Notes: a model not told the origin generated them from the sequence alone. A stretch of 64,000 bases of DNA from an uncultured Pelagibacteraceae bacterium (GCA_902518155.1 CABYFA010000006.1:1-64000), one strand, 5' to 3'. Positions 47,501 to 58,629 are shown, counted from the first letter of the stretch. Numbers and translations: made by a program.

Positions 47501-48894
47501 TATCGGCTAATTTATCAGCAATATTTTACTTAGTTTCTGGAGTGCTTTTTATTTTAGCTTTAAGAGGCTTATCGTCTCCTGAAACATCAAGACAAGGTAA
47601 CTTTTTTGGTATTCTTGGAATGATAATAGCTGTAACTGTAACTTTTTTATCGACTGGTAATTTTTCAAGTGGATTTGTCTATGTTCTAATATTCATTTTA
47701 GTTGGAGGTTCAATTGGTGCTTTTATTGCTTACAGAATACCAATGACTGCAATGCCAGAATTAGTTGCAGGATTTCATAGTTTAGTTGGTCTTGCAGCAG
47801 TTTTTGTTGCAATTTCTGCCTTTTTAAATCCTGAGGCATTTAATCTTGGAAAACCAGGAAGCATAAAGCTTGGTAGTTTAATTGAGATGTCGATTGGAGC
47901 TGCGGTTGGAGCTATCACATTTTCAGGTTCAGTAATTGCATTTTTAAAATTACAAGGAATTATGTCAGGTTCACCGATCACATTTAAAGGTCAACACCCT
48001 TTAAATGCCATAATATTAATTTCAATAATTATTCTAATTTATTTACTGTGTTCAACACAATCATCAAATTTATTTTGGATATTATTAGCAGTCTCATTTT
48101 TAATTGGTTTTCTTTTAATAATCCCAATTGGCGGAGCAGATATGCCGGTTGTGATTTCTATGCTTAACTCGTACTCTGGTTGGGCAGCTGCAGGTATAGG
48201 TTTTACTTTAGAAAATACAGCATTAATAATTACAGGTGCGCTTGTAGGATCATCTGGTGCTATATTATCTTACATAATGTGTAAAGGGATGAATCGTTCA
48301 TTCTTTAATGTAATTTTGGGTGGCTTTGGTGCAACTGATGAAAAGTCAAGTAGTTCATCTAAAGAACAGAGACCAGTTAAAAGTGGGAATGCAGATGATG
48401 CAGCCTTTTTAATGAAAAATGCTTCCTCAGTAATAATTGTTCCTGGTTATGGAATGGCTGTAGCTCAAGCTCAACATGCTTTAAGAGAAATGGTTGATAC
48501 TTTAAAAAAAAATGACATCAAGGTATCTTATGCAATTCATCCTGTTGCAGGTAGAATGCCAGGTCATATGAACGTACTATTAGCAGAGGCAAATGTACCT
48601 TATGATGAGGTTTTTGAATTAGAAGAAATTAATAATGATTTTGCAAATGCAGATGTCGCTTTTGTAATTGGTGCTAATGATGTAACAAATCCTGTTGCGA
48701 AAACTGATCCACAAAGTCCGATATATGGAATGCCAGTGCTAGATGTTGAAAAATGTAAATCTGTTCTATTTGTTAAAAGAAGTCTTTCACCTGGATATGC
48801 GGGTATTGATAATGATCTTTTTTATAAAGAAAATACACTTATGTTATTTGCTGATGCAAAAAAAATGACAGAGGATATTACAAAAAATTTATAG
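47497..48894 (+). CDS. pntB: NAD(P) transhydrogenase subunit beta
   Basis: 'ALRGLSSPETSRQGN', 'IGGADMPVVISMLNSYSGWAAAGIGF', 'IVPGYGMAVAQAQHALREMVD', 'HPVAGRMPGHMNVLLAEANVPYDEVFELEEIN'. Confidence 0.97.
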   Translation: MISANLSAIFYLVSGVLFILALRGLSSPETSRQGNFFGILGMIIAVTVTFLSTGNFSSGFVYVLIFILVGGSIGAFIAYRIPMTAMPELVAGFHSLVGLAAVFVAISAFLNPEAFNLGKPGSIKLGSLIEMSIGAAVGAITFSGSVIAFLKLQGIMSGSPITFKGQHPLNAIILISIIILIYLLCSTQSSNLFWILLAVSFLIGFLLIIPIGGADMPVVISMLNSYSGWAAAGIGFTLENTALIITGALVGSSGAILSYIMCKGMNRSFFNVILGGFGATDEKSSSSSKEQRPVKSGNADDAAFLMKNASSVIIVPGYGMAVAQAQHALREMVDTLKKNDIKVSYAIHPVAGRMPGHMNVLLAEANVPYDEVFELEEINNDFANADVAFVIGANDVTNPVAKTDPQSPIYGMPVLDVEKCKSVLFVKRSLSPGYAGIDNDLFYKENTLMLFADAKKMTEDITKNL

Positions 48895-48898
48895 ATAA

Positions 48899-49597
48899 AT
48901 GAGTATAAAAGTTTTTTGTGATATAGCTGATATAAAGAATATTAAAAAATTTAACAACAATAATTTTGTGAAAGGATTTACAACAAATCCTAGTTTAATG
49001 CGTAAAGCAGGGGCAAAGAATTATAGATCTTATTCAAAACAAATACTTAAAATTTGTAATAAAAAACCAATTTCTTTTGAAGTTTTTGCTGACAATCCTA
49101 AATTAATGATTGATCAAGGAGTCAAGATTAATAGATGGGGTAAAAATGTTTATGTGAAGGTTCCTGTAATTAACTCAAAAAAAAAATTTACAGGTAAAGT
49201 TATAAGTGAATTAAATAGTAGAAATATAAAACTTAATATTACCGCTGTTTATACTGCTAAACAAACAGCTAAAATTTTAAAGGTCATAAATAAAAAAACA
49301 AAAGTAATTATCTCTATTTTTGCTGGTAGGGCAGCGGATACAGGTAAAGACCCTGTGCCCGAATTTATTAAAAGCATAAGAATTGCAAAAAGTTTTAAAA
49401 ATGTTGAAATTTTATGGGCAAGTGTCAGGGAACCATATAACTATACTCAAGCAAAGCAATTAGGTTGTCATATTATAACTATACCACCATCGATTATTGA
49501 AAAAATACAAAAATTTGGAAAATCTTTTGACCAACTTACTCAAGAAACAGTCAGGAATTTTTTAATTGATAGCAGAAAGTCTAAATTTAATCTTTAG
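48899..49597 (+). CDS. Transaldolase family protein (short TalC/FSA-type or transaldolase)
   Basis: 'VFCDIADIKNIKKF…VKGFTTNPSLMRKAG', 'VYVKVPVIN' (Schiff-base Lys), 'LNITAVYTAKQT', 'ISIFAGRAADTG'. Confidence 0.92.
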   Translation: MSIKVFCDIADIKNIKKFNNNNFVKGFTTNPSLMRKAGAKNYRSYSKQILKICNKKPISFEVFADNPKLMIDQGVKINRWGKNVYVKVPVINSKKKFTGKVISELNSRNIKLNITAVYTAKQTAKILKVINKKTKVIISIFAGRAADTGKDPVPEFIKSIRIAKSFKNVEILWASVREPYNYTQAKQLGCHIITIPPSIIEKIQKFGKSFDQLTQETVRNFLIDSRKSKFNL

Positions 49598-49603
49598 GAT
49601 ATT

Positions 49604-49680
<77 letters not shown>

Positions 49681-49686
49681 ATATAC

Positions 49687-49893
49687 TTAAATTCTATTTT
49701 TTAATTTGTTAAGTTTTTTAACTCTCTTAATATTTTCTTGAAGTATTCTTTTTTTTTTCTCAGATGGTTTTTCATAAGTATTTTTTAACTTTATAACCTT
49801 AAAAAAACCATCTCTCTGAAGTTTTCTTTTTAAAACTCTAAGAGCCTGTTCTACATTGTTATCTTTAACTTCTATTTTAATAAATACCTCCAA
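49687..49893 (-). CDS. rpsU: 30S ribosomal protein S21
   Basis: 'VEVFIKIEVKDNNVEQALRVLKRKLQRDGFF' pattern; TTG start. Confidence 0.93.
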   Translation of the reverse strand: MEVFIKIEVKDNNVEQALRVLKRKLQRDGFFKVIKLKNTYEKPSEKKKRILQENIKRVKKLNKLKNRI

Positions 49894-49955
49894 AAAAAAT
49901 GTGTAGTTAACATTTTTATATTTTTATGTCTATCTAATTTATTCACAATAAAGTA

Positions 49956-50525
49956 TTATATTGATTGGTTTTGTCTCTCTTTTTGTTTTTTTTCTCTTTT
50001 AATTCGTCTTTCAGCTTTTTCTAATGCTTGAACTAAATCTTTTTGAGTAAATAAATTTAAAGCAACGGGGTCTTTTGGGTTTAAATTATTATAATTCCAA
50101 TAACTTTTATTTCTTATTGAAGTTACAGAATTTTTAGTAACACCAACGAGTTTTGCAATTTGTGAATCTTTTAAAATATTGTGATTTTTTATCAGCCATA
50201 ATGCTGAGTCTGGTTTGTCTTGCCTTTTTGAAAGAGGAACATATTTTTTAATTTTTTTCTCTGAATTTGATATTTCAATGTCAGTATTCTTTATTTCCAA
50301 AGGTCTTGATTGATCTTTTGAAGATAATTCAATTTCCTCTCTTGAGAGTTGTCCTGAGATTATTGGATTATAAGCTTTAATTCCTTTCGCGACCTCACCA
50401 TCAGCTATCCCTTGCACCTCTACTTCATGTAATTTACAAAAATCAGCTATCTGTTTGAAAGTGAGTGTTGTATTTTCTACCAGCCATACAGCTGTTGCCA
50501 TAGGCATTAAGGGAGCGTTTGTCAT
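49956..50525 (-). CDS. DUF1013 family cell-cycle transcriptional regulator (TrcR-like)
   Basis: 'PLMPMATAVWLVENTTLTFKQIADFCKLHEVEVQGIADGEVAKGIKAYNPI…PDSALWLIKNHNILKDSQIAKLVGVTKNSVTSIR'. Confidence 0.88.
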   Translation of the reverse strand: MTNAPLMPMATAVWLVENTTLTFKQIADFCKLHEVEVQGIADGEVAKGIKAYNPIISGQLSREEIELSSKDQSRPLEIKNTDIEISNSEKKIKKYVPLSKRQDKPDSALWLIKNHNILKDSQIAKLVGVTKNSVTSIRNKSYWNYNNLNPKDPVALNLFTQKDLVQALEKAERRIKREKKQKERQNQSI

Positions 50526-50758
50526 TAGCTTTTATTTTCTGATCTAAAATTTTGGAATTTTTTATTGAATTTACTTATTCGACCTTTATCTAATAATTTC
50601 TGCTTTCCACCCGTCCAAGCAGAATGTGATTTTGGATCAATTTCTAGTTTAAGAATATCACCCTCGGCGCCCCAAGTAGATCTTGTCTCAAATTGAGACC
50701 CATCTGTCATTTCAACTTTTATAGTGTGGTAGTTCGGATGTATTTTTTTTTTCATCAC
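50525..50758 (-). CDS. rpmE: 50S ribosomal protein L31
   Basis: '[28 protein letters not shown]…[30 protein letters not shown]'. Confidence 0.95.
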   Translation of the reverse strand: MMKKKIHPNYHTIKVEMTDGSQFETRSTWGAEGDILKLEIDPKSHSAWTGGKQKLLDKGRISKFNKKFQNFRSENKS

Positions 50759-50790
50759 GAGACTTATAACAAAAGAAATTTTTAAAACAA

Positions 50791-51528
50791 TTAAAAGTTG
50801 CCCAGTTTTTCTTTAAATTTAGCGTTAATTTCTGCTGATGAAGCCAAAACTTTTATATTTTTAATATTATTTAGATCAATATCATTAATCATTCCACCAG
50901 CTTCTTTTATTAAAATGATACCTGCTGCTATGTCCCATAAATTTAGGTTACTTTGTGCGTATCCATCTAGTCTTCCAGATGCTACGTATGCAATATCAAG
51001 TGCAGCACATCCGGATCTTCTATAAGTAAAGCTTGGCTCATTCTTTAATTTTCCAACTGCAAATAAACATTCATCCAAATTATTTTTTTTTGAGACACGT
51101 ATTCGCTGATTATTAAAAAAAGCTCCATTATTCTTTTCAGCATAAAACATTTCATCTTTAATAGGATCAAAAATCAATCCACATATAATCTCATCGTCTG
51201 ATTTCAAGGCAATGGATATTGCAAAATGTGGTATTCCATGTAAAAAATTAATTGTTCCATCAATAGGATCAATTATCCATGAATTAGAAGTATCTTTATT
51301 ATTTTCAACACCATTCTCTTCACTAACTATTGAATAGTTTGGTCTTGCCTTTTTAAGTTCCTCTATTATTATTTTTTCTGCTTTAACATCAGAATTAGTT
51401 ACAAAATCTCTTGGCCCTTTTTTGGAAACTTGTAACTTCTCTAATTCACCAAAATCTCTTATCAAAATTTTAGATGCTTTTTCACATGCCTTTATCATCA
51501 CATTGAGATTTGCTGATATCGAATTCAT
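50791..51528 (-). CDS. suhB: Inositol monophosphatase family protein
   Basis: '[16 protein letters not shown]', 'IVSEENG', '[25 protein letters not shown]', '[18 protein letters not shown]'. Confidence 0.93.
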   Translation of the reverse strand: MNSISANLNVMIKACEKASKILIRDFGELEKLQVSKKGPRDFVTNSDVKAEKIIIEELKKARPNYSIVSEENGVENNKDTSNSWIIDPIDGTINFLHGIPHFAISIALKSDDEIICGLIFDPIKDEMFYAEKNNGAFFNNQRIRVSKKNNLDECLFAVGKLKNEPSFTYRRSGCAALDIAYVASGRLDGYAQSNLNLWDIAAGIILIKEAGGMINDIDLNNIKNIKVLASSAEINAKFKEKLGNF

Positions 51529-51531
51529 GAA

Positions 51532-52092
51532 TTAAATCTTCTTAATGTATTCCAAATTTCTGGTGTCTATGACAACATTATCTCCCGCCTCAATAAATGG
51601 TGGTACCTGAATATTTAATCCATTGTCTAAAACTGCAGGTTTATAAGATGATGAAACAGTTTGACCTTTTAATGCAGCATCTGTAGTTTCAATTTTACAA
51701 GTTACTTGGTTTGGTAAGTTTACAGAAATTGGGTTATCATTATAAAAACTTATTGTTACTTCAAGATTTTCAGTCAATAATTTCCCTTTTTCACCTATTA
51801 GACTTTTTTGAATTTCTATTTGTTCAAAAGTTTTTGGATTGATAAAAAAGTACTTTTCCTGGTCCTCATATGAAAATGTAAAATTAGTTTCTTCTAATGA
51901 GGCTTTTTCAATTGTTTCACTGGATCTAAATCTTTCATTAAGTTTAGTATTTTTGTTTACACTCTTCATCTCCACTTGTGCAAATGCTCCACCTTTTCCA
52001 GGTTTGACATGCTGTGTTTTCAACACCTGCCACAAATCATTTTTATATTCTAGCAACATGCCCACTCTAATTTCACCTGCATTAATTTTCAT
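51532..52092 (-). CDS. efp: Elongation factor P
   Basis: 'LLEYKNDLWQVLKTQHVKPGKGGAFAQVEMKSVNKNTKLNERFRSSETIEKA'. Confidence 0.97.
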   Translation of the reverse strand: MKINAGEIRVGMLLEYKNDLWQVLKTQHVKPGKGGAFAQVEMKSVNKNTKLNERFRSSETIEKASLEETNFTFSYEDQEKYFFINPKTFEQIEIQKSLIGEKGKLLTENLEVTISFYNDNPISVNLPNQVTCKIETTDAALKGQTVSSSYKPAVLDNGLNIQVPPFIEAGDNVVIDTRNLEYIKKI

Positions 52093-52703
52093 ATTAATTT
52101 TTTTATCGCGTTCTTTGGTTTGAGTTTTTTATTTTTCCAAATGTAGCCTGAAATAGCTAAAAAGTTTGCCTTATTCAACAAAAGATTTTTATAATTATTA
52201 AAGTTAATACCACCGATTACAACAATTGGGGTATTTGTAATCTTTTGAGCTTTTTTAAGTAAACTTATGGATGCTTTATATTTAACTTTTTTTGTTTTAG
52301 ATAAATTAAAAGCTCCAAAAGCTAAATAGTCAGCTTTATTTTTTATTGCAATTTTTGCGAGTTTAATTGAATTATGACATGTAATTCCAATTATTTTATC
52401 TCCAATTAATTTTCTTGCTTCTCTAATTTTCATATCACTTTGACCAAGATGGCATCCATCGGCATTTAATTTTTTTGCAAGGTATACATCATCGTTAATT
52501 ATAAATTTTACCTTAAATTTTTTACATATCTTTTGAATTTTACGTCCAATTATTAATTTTTTTTTGAAACTATTTTTTTTAAGTCGTAGTTGAAAAAAAC
52601 TTGTTTTTTTTTGTTTTAATACTTCCTTTAAATTTTTAAGAAAATTTTCTTCGATTTTAGGTGGTGATATTAGGTAAATAAATCTTTTTTTATTATATCT
52701 CAA
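52089..52703 (-). CDS. thiE: Thiamine-phosphate synthase (ThiE-like)
   Basis: 'FFQLRLKK', 'KFIINDDVYLAKKLNADGCHLGQSDMKIREARKLIGDKIIGITCHN', 'YLAFGAF', 'IVVIGGIN'. Confidence 0.85.
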   Translation of the reverse strand: MRYNKKRFIYLISPPKIEENFLKNLKEVLKQKKTSFFQLRLKKNSFKKKLIIGRKIQKICKKFKVKFIINDDVYLAKKLNADGCHLGQSDMKIREARKLIGDKIIGITCHNSIKLAKIAIKNKADYLAFGAFNLSKTKKVKYKASISLLKKAQKITNTPIVVIGGINFNNYKNLLLNKANFLAISGYIWKNKKLKPKNAIKKLI

Positions 52704-53700
52704 GATCTTTTGACCATTTACCTTGAGCAGCTAATGTATTCATTTTAGCTCGGTGGTTAAAAATCTGCTGAGTACCTTCAATATTCTTAATATCTTTTGA
52801 CCAATACTTTAAGGCACCTTGTTGTAAAGCTCTACCATAAGAATAACTCATTATAAAGCTGCTATCATTAAATTTGTTAATTAAATTCAAGTTTTCTGTC
52901 GCTTCTATTTCGGTTTGACCTCCAGACAGGAAAGCTATTCCCGGAACTTCTGAGGGTACTGAGGATTTTAAACATTCTAAAGTTAATTTTGCCACTTCCT
53001 CATTAGTAATTTTTTCTTTAGATCTGTTTCCTGCTAAAACCATATTAGGTTTTAGTATAATTCCCTTCAAATCTACTTTATGTATTATTAGTTCTTCAAA
53101 GCATTTTTTTATAACTTCAGAAGTTTTTTCTAAACACTCTTTAGCAGAATGATCACCATTCATTAAAACCTCAGGCTCAACTATTGGAACCATATTGCAC
53201 TCTTGAACTAGAGCAGAATATCTCGCTAATGCATGTGCATTAGAGTGTATTGAGAGTTTGCTTGGATAACTTTTAGTTATATTATAAACACCTCTCCATT
53301 TAGTAAATTTTGCACCTAATTTGTAATATTCTTTTAATCTTTCCCTTAATCCATCAAGACCCTCAGTAATTTTTTCATCTGGAGAACCAGCTAAAATTTT
53401 TGCTCCTGTGTCTACTTTAATACCTGGCAATGAGCCTGTATCTGATATTAATTCTGGAATTGTATTTTTTTTGGATGATGTTTGTTTAATTGTTTCATCG
53501 TAAAGAATTACACCTCCAATACAATCTTTCATTGAAGATGAGCTAAAAAGCGTTTCTCTGAACAACAATCTGTTTTCTGGGGTTGAGGGAACATTTACAC
53601 TATCTAATCTTTTTGTCATTGTTGCAGTACTTTCATCTGCAGCTAAAATTCCTTTACCGTTTCCTAAAATTTTTAATGCTGTATTATTTAGTTCTGACAT
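52693..53700 (-). CDS. Class I fructose-bisphosphate aldolase
   Basis: 'GKGILAADESTATMTKRL', 'CIGGVILYDETIKQ', 'FTKWRGVYNI', 'ILKPNMVLAG', 'GIAFLSGGQTEIEATENLNLIN', 'SYSYGRALQQGALKYW'. Confidence 0.96.
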   Translation of the reverse strand: MSELNNTALKILGNGKGILAADESTATMTKRLDSVNVPSTPENRLLFRETLFSSSSMKDCIGGVILYDETIKQTSSKKNTIPELISDTGSLPGIKVDTGAKILAGSPDEKITEGLDGLRERLKEYYKLGAKFTKWRGVYNITKSYPSKLSIHSNAHALARYSALVQECNMVPIVEPEVLMNGDHSAKECLEKTSEVIKKCFEELIIHKVDLKGIILKPNMVLAGNRSKEKITNEEVAKLTLECLKSSVPSEVPGIAFLSGGQTEIEATENLNLINKFNDSSFIMSYSYGRALQQGALKYWSKDIKNIEGTQQIFNHRAKMNTLAAQGKWSKDLEI

Positions 53701-53701
53701 T

Positions 53702-54880
53702 TTATTTTAGGGCTTTTATACCAGGAAGTTCTTTTCCTTCAAGATATTCTAAAAAAGCACCACCAGCAGTTGAAACAAAATTAAAATCTTTAATTGCATT
53801 TAGCTGATTTACAACCGCTACAGTATCTCCTCCACCAACTACAGAAAAAATTGAATCATTTTTATTTTTTTTAATAATTGTTTTTGCGATCTCAATGCTA
53901 CCTTTAGCAAAATTAGGGTTTTCAAAATAACCAGCAGGACCATTCCAAAGAACTGTTTCGCTATTTTCAATTATATTTTTTATTCTTTTAAGTGTTTTAG
54001 GTCCCACGTCTAAGATTAAATCATCATCTGTTATGTCCTTGAGATCTTTTATCTGAGCATCGTCATCTGCACTTTTGCCTATTAGAACATCTTCTGGATA
54101 AGTAACTTCACAGAGTACATTTTTTGAAATTTCAAAAATTTCTTGTATTATACTTTCACAATTTTCCTCACTAATTGATTTTCCAATTTTATTACCTTTG
54201 AAGCTCAGAATATTGTTAGCCATACCTCCCACAAAGATTATGTTATTAAATTTAGGTATTAAATTTTTGATTATGTCTATTTTTGTTGAAATTTTTGATC
54301 CACCAATAATACAAGTAATTGGTTTTTTGATTTCAATAGTAACTTTTTTTAAAGCATTTACCTCAGTCTCAAATTGTAATCCAGCAAATGATGGCAGAAA
54401 TTCTGTAATTTTGCATACTGAGGCATGTGTCCTATGTGAGCAAGAAAAAGCATCATTTACGAACAAATCTGCAAAACTAGCTAGGTGTTTTGAAAAATTT
54501 GATTCATTGTTTTCCTCTGCTGCATAAAATCTTATGTTTTCAAAAAAGACAACTTTCTCCTCAGGTTCTTTAAATAAATCATCTCTTTCGATTTTTAAAA
54601 TGTCCTCACTTATAAAGTTGACTTTAGTTTGTATCTTTTTTTCTAAGTAATCACAAATTGGTTTAAGAGAGAGATCTTTATTAAATTTACCTTTAGGGCG
54701 TCCGACATGAGAAATTATTAAAATTTTTGCATTTCTTTTTATTAGAAATTCAATAACAGGTATAATTTTAATTATTCTGGTTTCGTCGACAATGTCACCA
54801 TTTTTCAAAGGGACGTTTAGGTCTAATCTTAATAAAACTCTCTTACTACTAAGATTTTCACAATCTTTAATATTGTTCAT
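53702..54880 (-). CDS. pgk: Phosphoglycerate kinase
   Basis: 'VLLRLDLNVPLKNGDIVDETRI', 'ISHVGRPKGK', 'FVNDAFSCSHRTHAS', 'GPAGYFENPNFAKG', 'VVGGGDTVAVVN'. Confidence 0.97.
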   Translation of the reverse strand: MNNIKDCENLSSKRVLLRLDLNVPLKNGDIVDETRIIKIIPVIEFLIKRNAKILIISHVGRPKGKFNKDLSLKPICDYLEKKIQTKVNFISEDILKIERDDLFKEPEEKVVFFENIRFYAAEENNESNFSKHLASFADLFVNDAFSCSHRTHASVCKITEFLPSFAGLQFETEVNALKKVTIEIKKPITCIIGGSKISTKIDIIKNLIPKFNNIIFVGGMANNILSFKGNKIGKSISEENCESIIQEIFEISKNVLCEVTYPEDVLIGKSADDDAQIKDLKDITDDDLILDVGPKTLKRIKNIIENSETVLWNGPAGYFENPNFAKGSIEIAKTIIKKNKNDSIFSVVGGGDTVAVVNQLNAIKDFNFVSTAGGAFLEYLEGKELPGIKALK

Positions 54881-55881
54881 TAAGAATTCTTATGAAGATA
54901 TTCTACAATATCACACATTCTATTTGAGAAACCCCATTCGTTATCATACCAGGCTGAAATTTTACCCATATTTTTACTCACCACTTTTGTCAAGCTTTCG
55001 TCTACTATTGAAGAAGCAGGATTATGATTAAAGTCGATTGAAACAAGTTTTTCTTTTGTAGTTTCAAGAATTTTATTTTTTTTGCTAAAATTTTGAAATG
55101 CTAAATTAATTTTATCAATTGTAATGTCTTTTTTTGTGCAAAAGACTAGTTCAATCAATGAAACATTAGGCGTAGGGACTCTCATAGCCACACCTTCTAA
55201 TTTACCTTTAAGGGAAGGTATAATCTCACCAATTGCTTTTGATGCACCTGTTGAGGTTGGCACAATAGACTGGCTTGCCGATCTAGCTCTTCTTAGGTCT
55301 TTATGAGAATTATCTAATATTCTTTGGTCACTTGTAAAGGAGTGAATTGTGGTCATGAACCCTTTTTCAATTTCGAAATTTTCGTTTAAAACATGGGCCA
55401 CAGGGGCAAGACAATTTGTTGTGCAAGAAGCAGCAGATATAATCTTATCCTCTTTTTTCAATTCAGTCTCATTTACTCCATATACAATAGTTTTGTCAGC
55501 ATCTTTACACGGAGCGGAGACAATAACTCTTTTTGCACCATTATTAATATGTGCTAGTAATTTTTCTTTAGAGTTAAATTTACCTGTACACTCTAAAACA
55601 TAATCCACTCCATATTTATTCCAATTAATATCATTTAAATTTGTTTCTTGGCCAAATAAAATTTTATCTTTGTTGATAATAATATGATTTTCATCAAAAT
55701 CTATTTCTGCATTAAATTTTCCGTGAATAGAGTCATATTTTAATAGAGATGAACATGTTTCAGAATTAGTTCTATTATTGATGTATTTAATTTCTATATT
55801 TTTATTTTTATTCTCGATAATTGATCGAACAATCATTCTTCCAATTCTACCCATTCCATTTATTCCAATTTTGACTGTCAT
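54880..55881 (-). CDS. gap: Glyceraldehyde-3-phosphate dehydrogenase
   Basis: '[19 protein letters not shown]', '[22 protein letters not shown]', '[11 protein letters not shown]', '[19 protein letters not shown]'. Confidence 0.97.
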   Translation of the reverse strand: MTVKIGINGMGRIGRMIVRSIIENKNKNIEIKYINNRTNSETCSSLLKYDSIHGKFNAEIDFDENHIIINKDKILFGQETNLNDINWNKYGVDYVLECTGKFNSKEKLLAHINNGAKRVIVSAPCKDADKTIVYGVNETELKKEDKIISAASCTTNCLAPVAHVLNENFEIEKGFMTTIHSFTSDQRILDNSHKDLRRARSASQSIVPTSTGASKAIGEIIPSLKGKLEGVAMRVPTPNVSLIELVFCTKKDITIDKINLAFQNFSKKNKILETTKEKLVSIDFNHNPASSIVDESLTKVVSKNMGKISAWYDNEWGFSNRMCDIVEYLHKNS

Positions 55882-57809
55882 AATCTTTTTTTAATCTTTT
55901 TTACTATTATCTCTGAGCTTAATCCAAAGTGATTATATATATCTTTATAAGGCGCACTTTTTCCAAAATCGTCAATTCCAAAATTAAGTCCTTTGCTGCC
56001 AGTATATTTTTTCCAATAACCAGTTTCAGAGGCCTCTATAGAAACTACAAGTTTAGTTTCATTTAAAATTTTATTTTTGTAGATTTCACTTTGTTGATCA
56101 AATAATTCCTGGCAAGGCATTGATATTACCTTTGAGTAAATCCCATCTGTGGCTAATTTATGACTAACGTCTATTGCAAGACTAGTTTCAGATCCTGTTG
56201 CTATAATAGTTGCACTTACTTTATTATTTGTTCTTAAAACTTCATAAGCGCCAGCTAAAGACAAATTTTTTGATGATTTTTTTGTACGAACTGGATTTAA
56301 GCTTTGTCTTGTTAGGGCTATTATGCTTGGAGAACTTTTGCTATTTAATGCTAATTGCCAACACTCAAAAGTTTCTATTAAATCAGAGGGTCTAAAAACA
56401 TTCAAATTTGGTATAGATCGTAAACTTGTCAATTGTTCTATTGGTTGATGGGTTGGTCCATCTTCTCCAAGACCAATCGAATCATGTGTAAAAACATAAA
56501 CAACTTTTTGTTTCATCATAGCAGCTAGTCTTATTGATGGTTTACAATAGTCACTAAATATTAAAAAGGTTCCACCATAAGGAACAAGCTCACTATGAAG
56601 TGAGATACCATTCATAATACCACACATCGCATGTTCTCTAACTCCAAAATGGATATAATTTCCGGAAAAATCATTTGATTGAATAATTTTATGATTTTTG
56701 GTTTTGGTATTATTGGATCCTGCTAAATCTGCTGATCCACCAATTATGTTTGGAATTTTGGATGCAATTTCCAAAAATTTTTCTGAACATTTTCTAGTAG
56801 CTATTGGTTGTAATTTTTTTAAGTAGTCTGATTTTGCTTTTTCTATTTCTGCATTGATAGTATTTTTATTAAATTTTAGTGAAAATTTTTTTTTATTCTT
56901 ATTAGCTTTTATTGATGCTTTTTTACCGATTGATCTCCATTGATCCATTAAGTTTTTTGGAATTTCAAAAGTATTGTGTGGCCAGTTCAATTTTTTTCTG
57001 ACTAATCTTATTTCATCTTCACCTAATGGACTGCCATGAGATGAGGATTTACCACCCTTATTTGGGGATCCGTATCCAATCGTAGTTTTACAAGAGATTG
57101 CTATAGGTTTTTTTGATTTTTGTGCTTTTTCAAGAGCCTTTGTTATTTCTTTAAAATTATGTCCATTAATTTTTAAATAGTTCCAACCATAGCTTTTAAA
57201 CCTTTTTTCATGATCATCAGAGACTGCTAAGCTAGTTGGACCATCTATTGAAATTGAATTGTTATCAAAAAGTAATATCAGGTTTTTAAGTTTTAGGTGT
57301 CCAGCAAGACTTAAAGCTTCATGGCTTATTCCCTCCATCAAGCAGCCATCACCCGCTAAAACGTAAGTTTTATGATTGATAATTTTTTTTCCCAATCTTT
57401 TTTTTAAAATTTCTTCTGAGATTGCAAAACCAACTGCATTTGAAATTCCCTGTCCTAAAGGACCAGTTGTAGTCTCAATGCCAGTGCTTGGATGATATTC
57501 GGGGTGACCTGCACATATTGAATTTAGTTGTCTAAATTTTTTAATTTCTTTTAAAGAAATACTTTTATAACCTGTCAGATAGAGGAGCGAGTAAAGTAGC
57601 ATAGAACCATGTCCTGCTGACAGAACAAATCTATCTCTATTAATCCAATTTGGATTTTTTGGATTAAAGTTTAAGAAATCCTTAAAAAGAACAGTTGCAA
57701 CATCAGCCATCCCCATTGGCATGCCTGGATGCCCAGAATTAGCTTTTTGGACAGCATCTATAGACAAAAATCTGATACAATTCGCTAATTCTTTATAAAG
57801 TTTACTCAA
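55878..57809 (-). CDS. tkt: Transketolase
   Basis: '[23 protein letters not shown]', '[15 protein letters not shown]', '[13 protein letters not shown]', '[21 protein letters not shown]'. Confidence 0.97.
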   Translation of the reverse strand: MSKLYKELANCIRFLSIDAVQKANSGHPGMPMGMADVATVLFKDFLNFNPKNPNWINRDRFVLSAGHGSMLLYSLLYLTGYKSISLKEIKKFRQLNSICAGHPEYHPSTGIETTTGPLGQGISNAVGFAISEEILKKRLGKKIINHKTYVLAGDGCLMEGISHEALSLAGHLKLKNLILLFDNNSISIDGPTSLAVSDDHEKRFKSYGWNYLKINGHNFKEITKALEKAQKSKKPIAISCKTTIGYGSPNKGGKSSSHGSPLGEDEIRLVRKKLNWPHNTFEIPKNLMDQWRSIGKKASIKANKNKKKFSLKFNKNTINAEIEKAKSDYLKKLQPIATRKCSEKFLEIASKIPNIIGGSADLAGSNNTKTKNHKIIQSNDFSGNYIHFGVREHAMCGIMNGISLHSELVPYGGTFLIFSDYCKPSIRLAAMMKQKVVYVFTHDSIGLGEDGPTHQPIEQLTSLRSIPNLNVFRPSDLIETFECWQLALNSKSSPSIIALTRQSLNPVRTKKSSKNLSLAGAYEVLRTNNKVSATIIATGSETSLAIDVSHKLATDGIYSKVISMPCQELFDQQSEIYKNKILNETKLVVSIEASETGYWKKYTGSKGLNFGIDDFGKSAPYKDIYNHFGLSSEIIVKKIKKRL

Positions 57810-57864
57810 GTAATTATCCTGCCTAGACTAAGAAGATTCTATTTAATAATATAATTATATATAT

Positions 57865-58188
57865 ATGAATTCTCTGATCGAAAAAGAAAAAAAATTAAAT
57901 TTAGCTCTAGCAAAATTAAAAAATTTAAACTTAAAAAACCCTGACGTTAAAAAAAATATAGAGAATTTAAGTAGTCAAAAAAATCAATTAGAAATTGAAA
58001 AGCAAGAAATAGAAGAAAAATATAAAAGTTTAATTAATGATTATAATAGTTTAAGTAAAAAATTAGACGAATTACAAAATCAAGAAAAAGCTGAACAAAA
58101 AAAACAAATTGAGTTTTCTGAAAAAATTGATGAATTAAATCAAGAAACAGATATTTTGTTAGATGAGATAGATAAATGGCAAACGTAA
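57865..58188 (+). CDS. Coiled-coil protein upstream of zapA (ZauP/ZapB-like candidate)
   Basis: 107 aa, almost entirely charged heptad-like sequence; overlaps the zapA start by 13 nt. Confidence 0.6.
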   Translation: MNSLIEKEKKLNLALAKLKNLNLKNPDVKKNIENLSSQKNQLEIEKQEIEEKYKSLINDYNSLSKKLDELQNQEKAEQKKQIEFSEKIDELNQETDILLDEIDKWQT

Positions 58189-58622
58189 GTATTAAGTTTA
58201 ACGGGAAAGAATTTTTGTTGTCTTGTGAGGACGGCCAGGAAGAGCATCTTGAAGAATTATTAATTCAAATCAATCAGAAATTTAATAATCTTAAAAATGA
58301 GCTTGGAAATCTTGGAGAGAATAAACTTCTGCTAATCACAGCTGTTAAAGTAATGGATGAATATTATGAAACTAAAAAAAAAGTAGATCAAAAAAAGAAT
58401 GAGTTGAGAGATCTCTCAAATAAATTTAAAGAGCTTAAAACTTTAATTTATGAGTATAGAGATAAGAAAGAGCTGGAAATAAACTCACTTAATAAAGATC
58501 ACCTTAAATTAAAAAATGAAATTGAAATAAATCAAAAGAGTTATGAGAAGTTAATTGACGAAGCTGCTGATGAAATTTCAAGTTTTGTTGAAAAAGCAAA
58601 TTTAGAAAATATTTCTAAGTAA
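58176..58622 (+). CDS. zapA: Cell division protein ZapA
   Basis: 'VSIKFNGKEFLLSCEDGQEEHLEELLIQINQKFNNLKNELGNLGENKLLLITAVKVMDEYYE' ZapA N-domain plus coiled coil. Confidence 0.9.
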   Translation: MANVSIKFNGKEFLLSCEDGQEEHLEELLIQINQKFNNLKNELGNLGENKLLLITAVKVMDEYYETKKKVDQKKNELRDLSNKFKELKTLIYEYRDKKELEINSLNKDHLKLKNEIEINQKSYEKLIDEAADEISSFVEKANLENISK

Positions 58623-58629
58623 AATTCTA

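Noticed and set aside
54198-54527. 109-aa plus-strand ORF antisense to pgk
   Set aside because: Contained within pgk on the opposite strand; no domain features.
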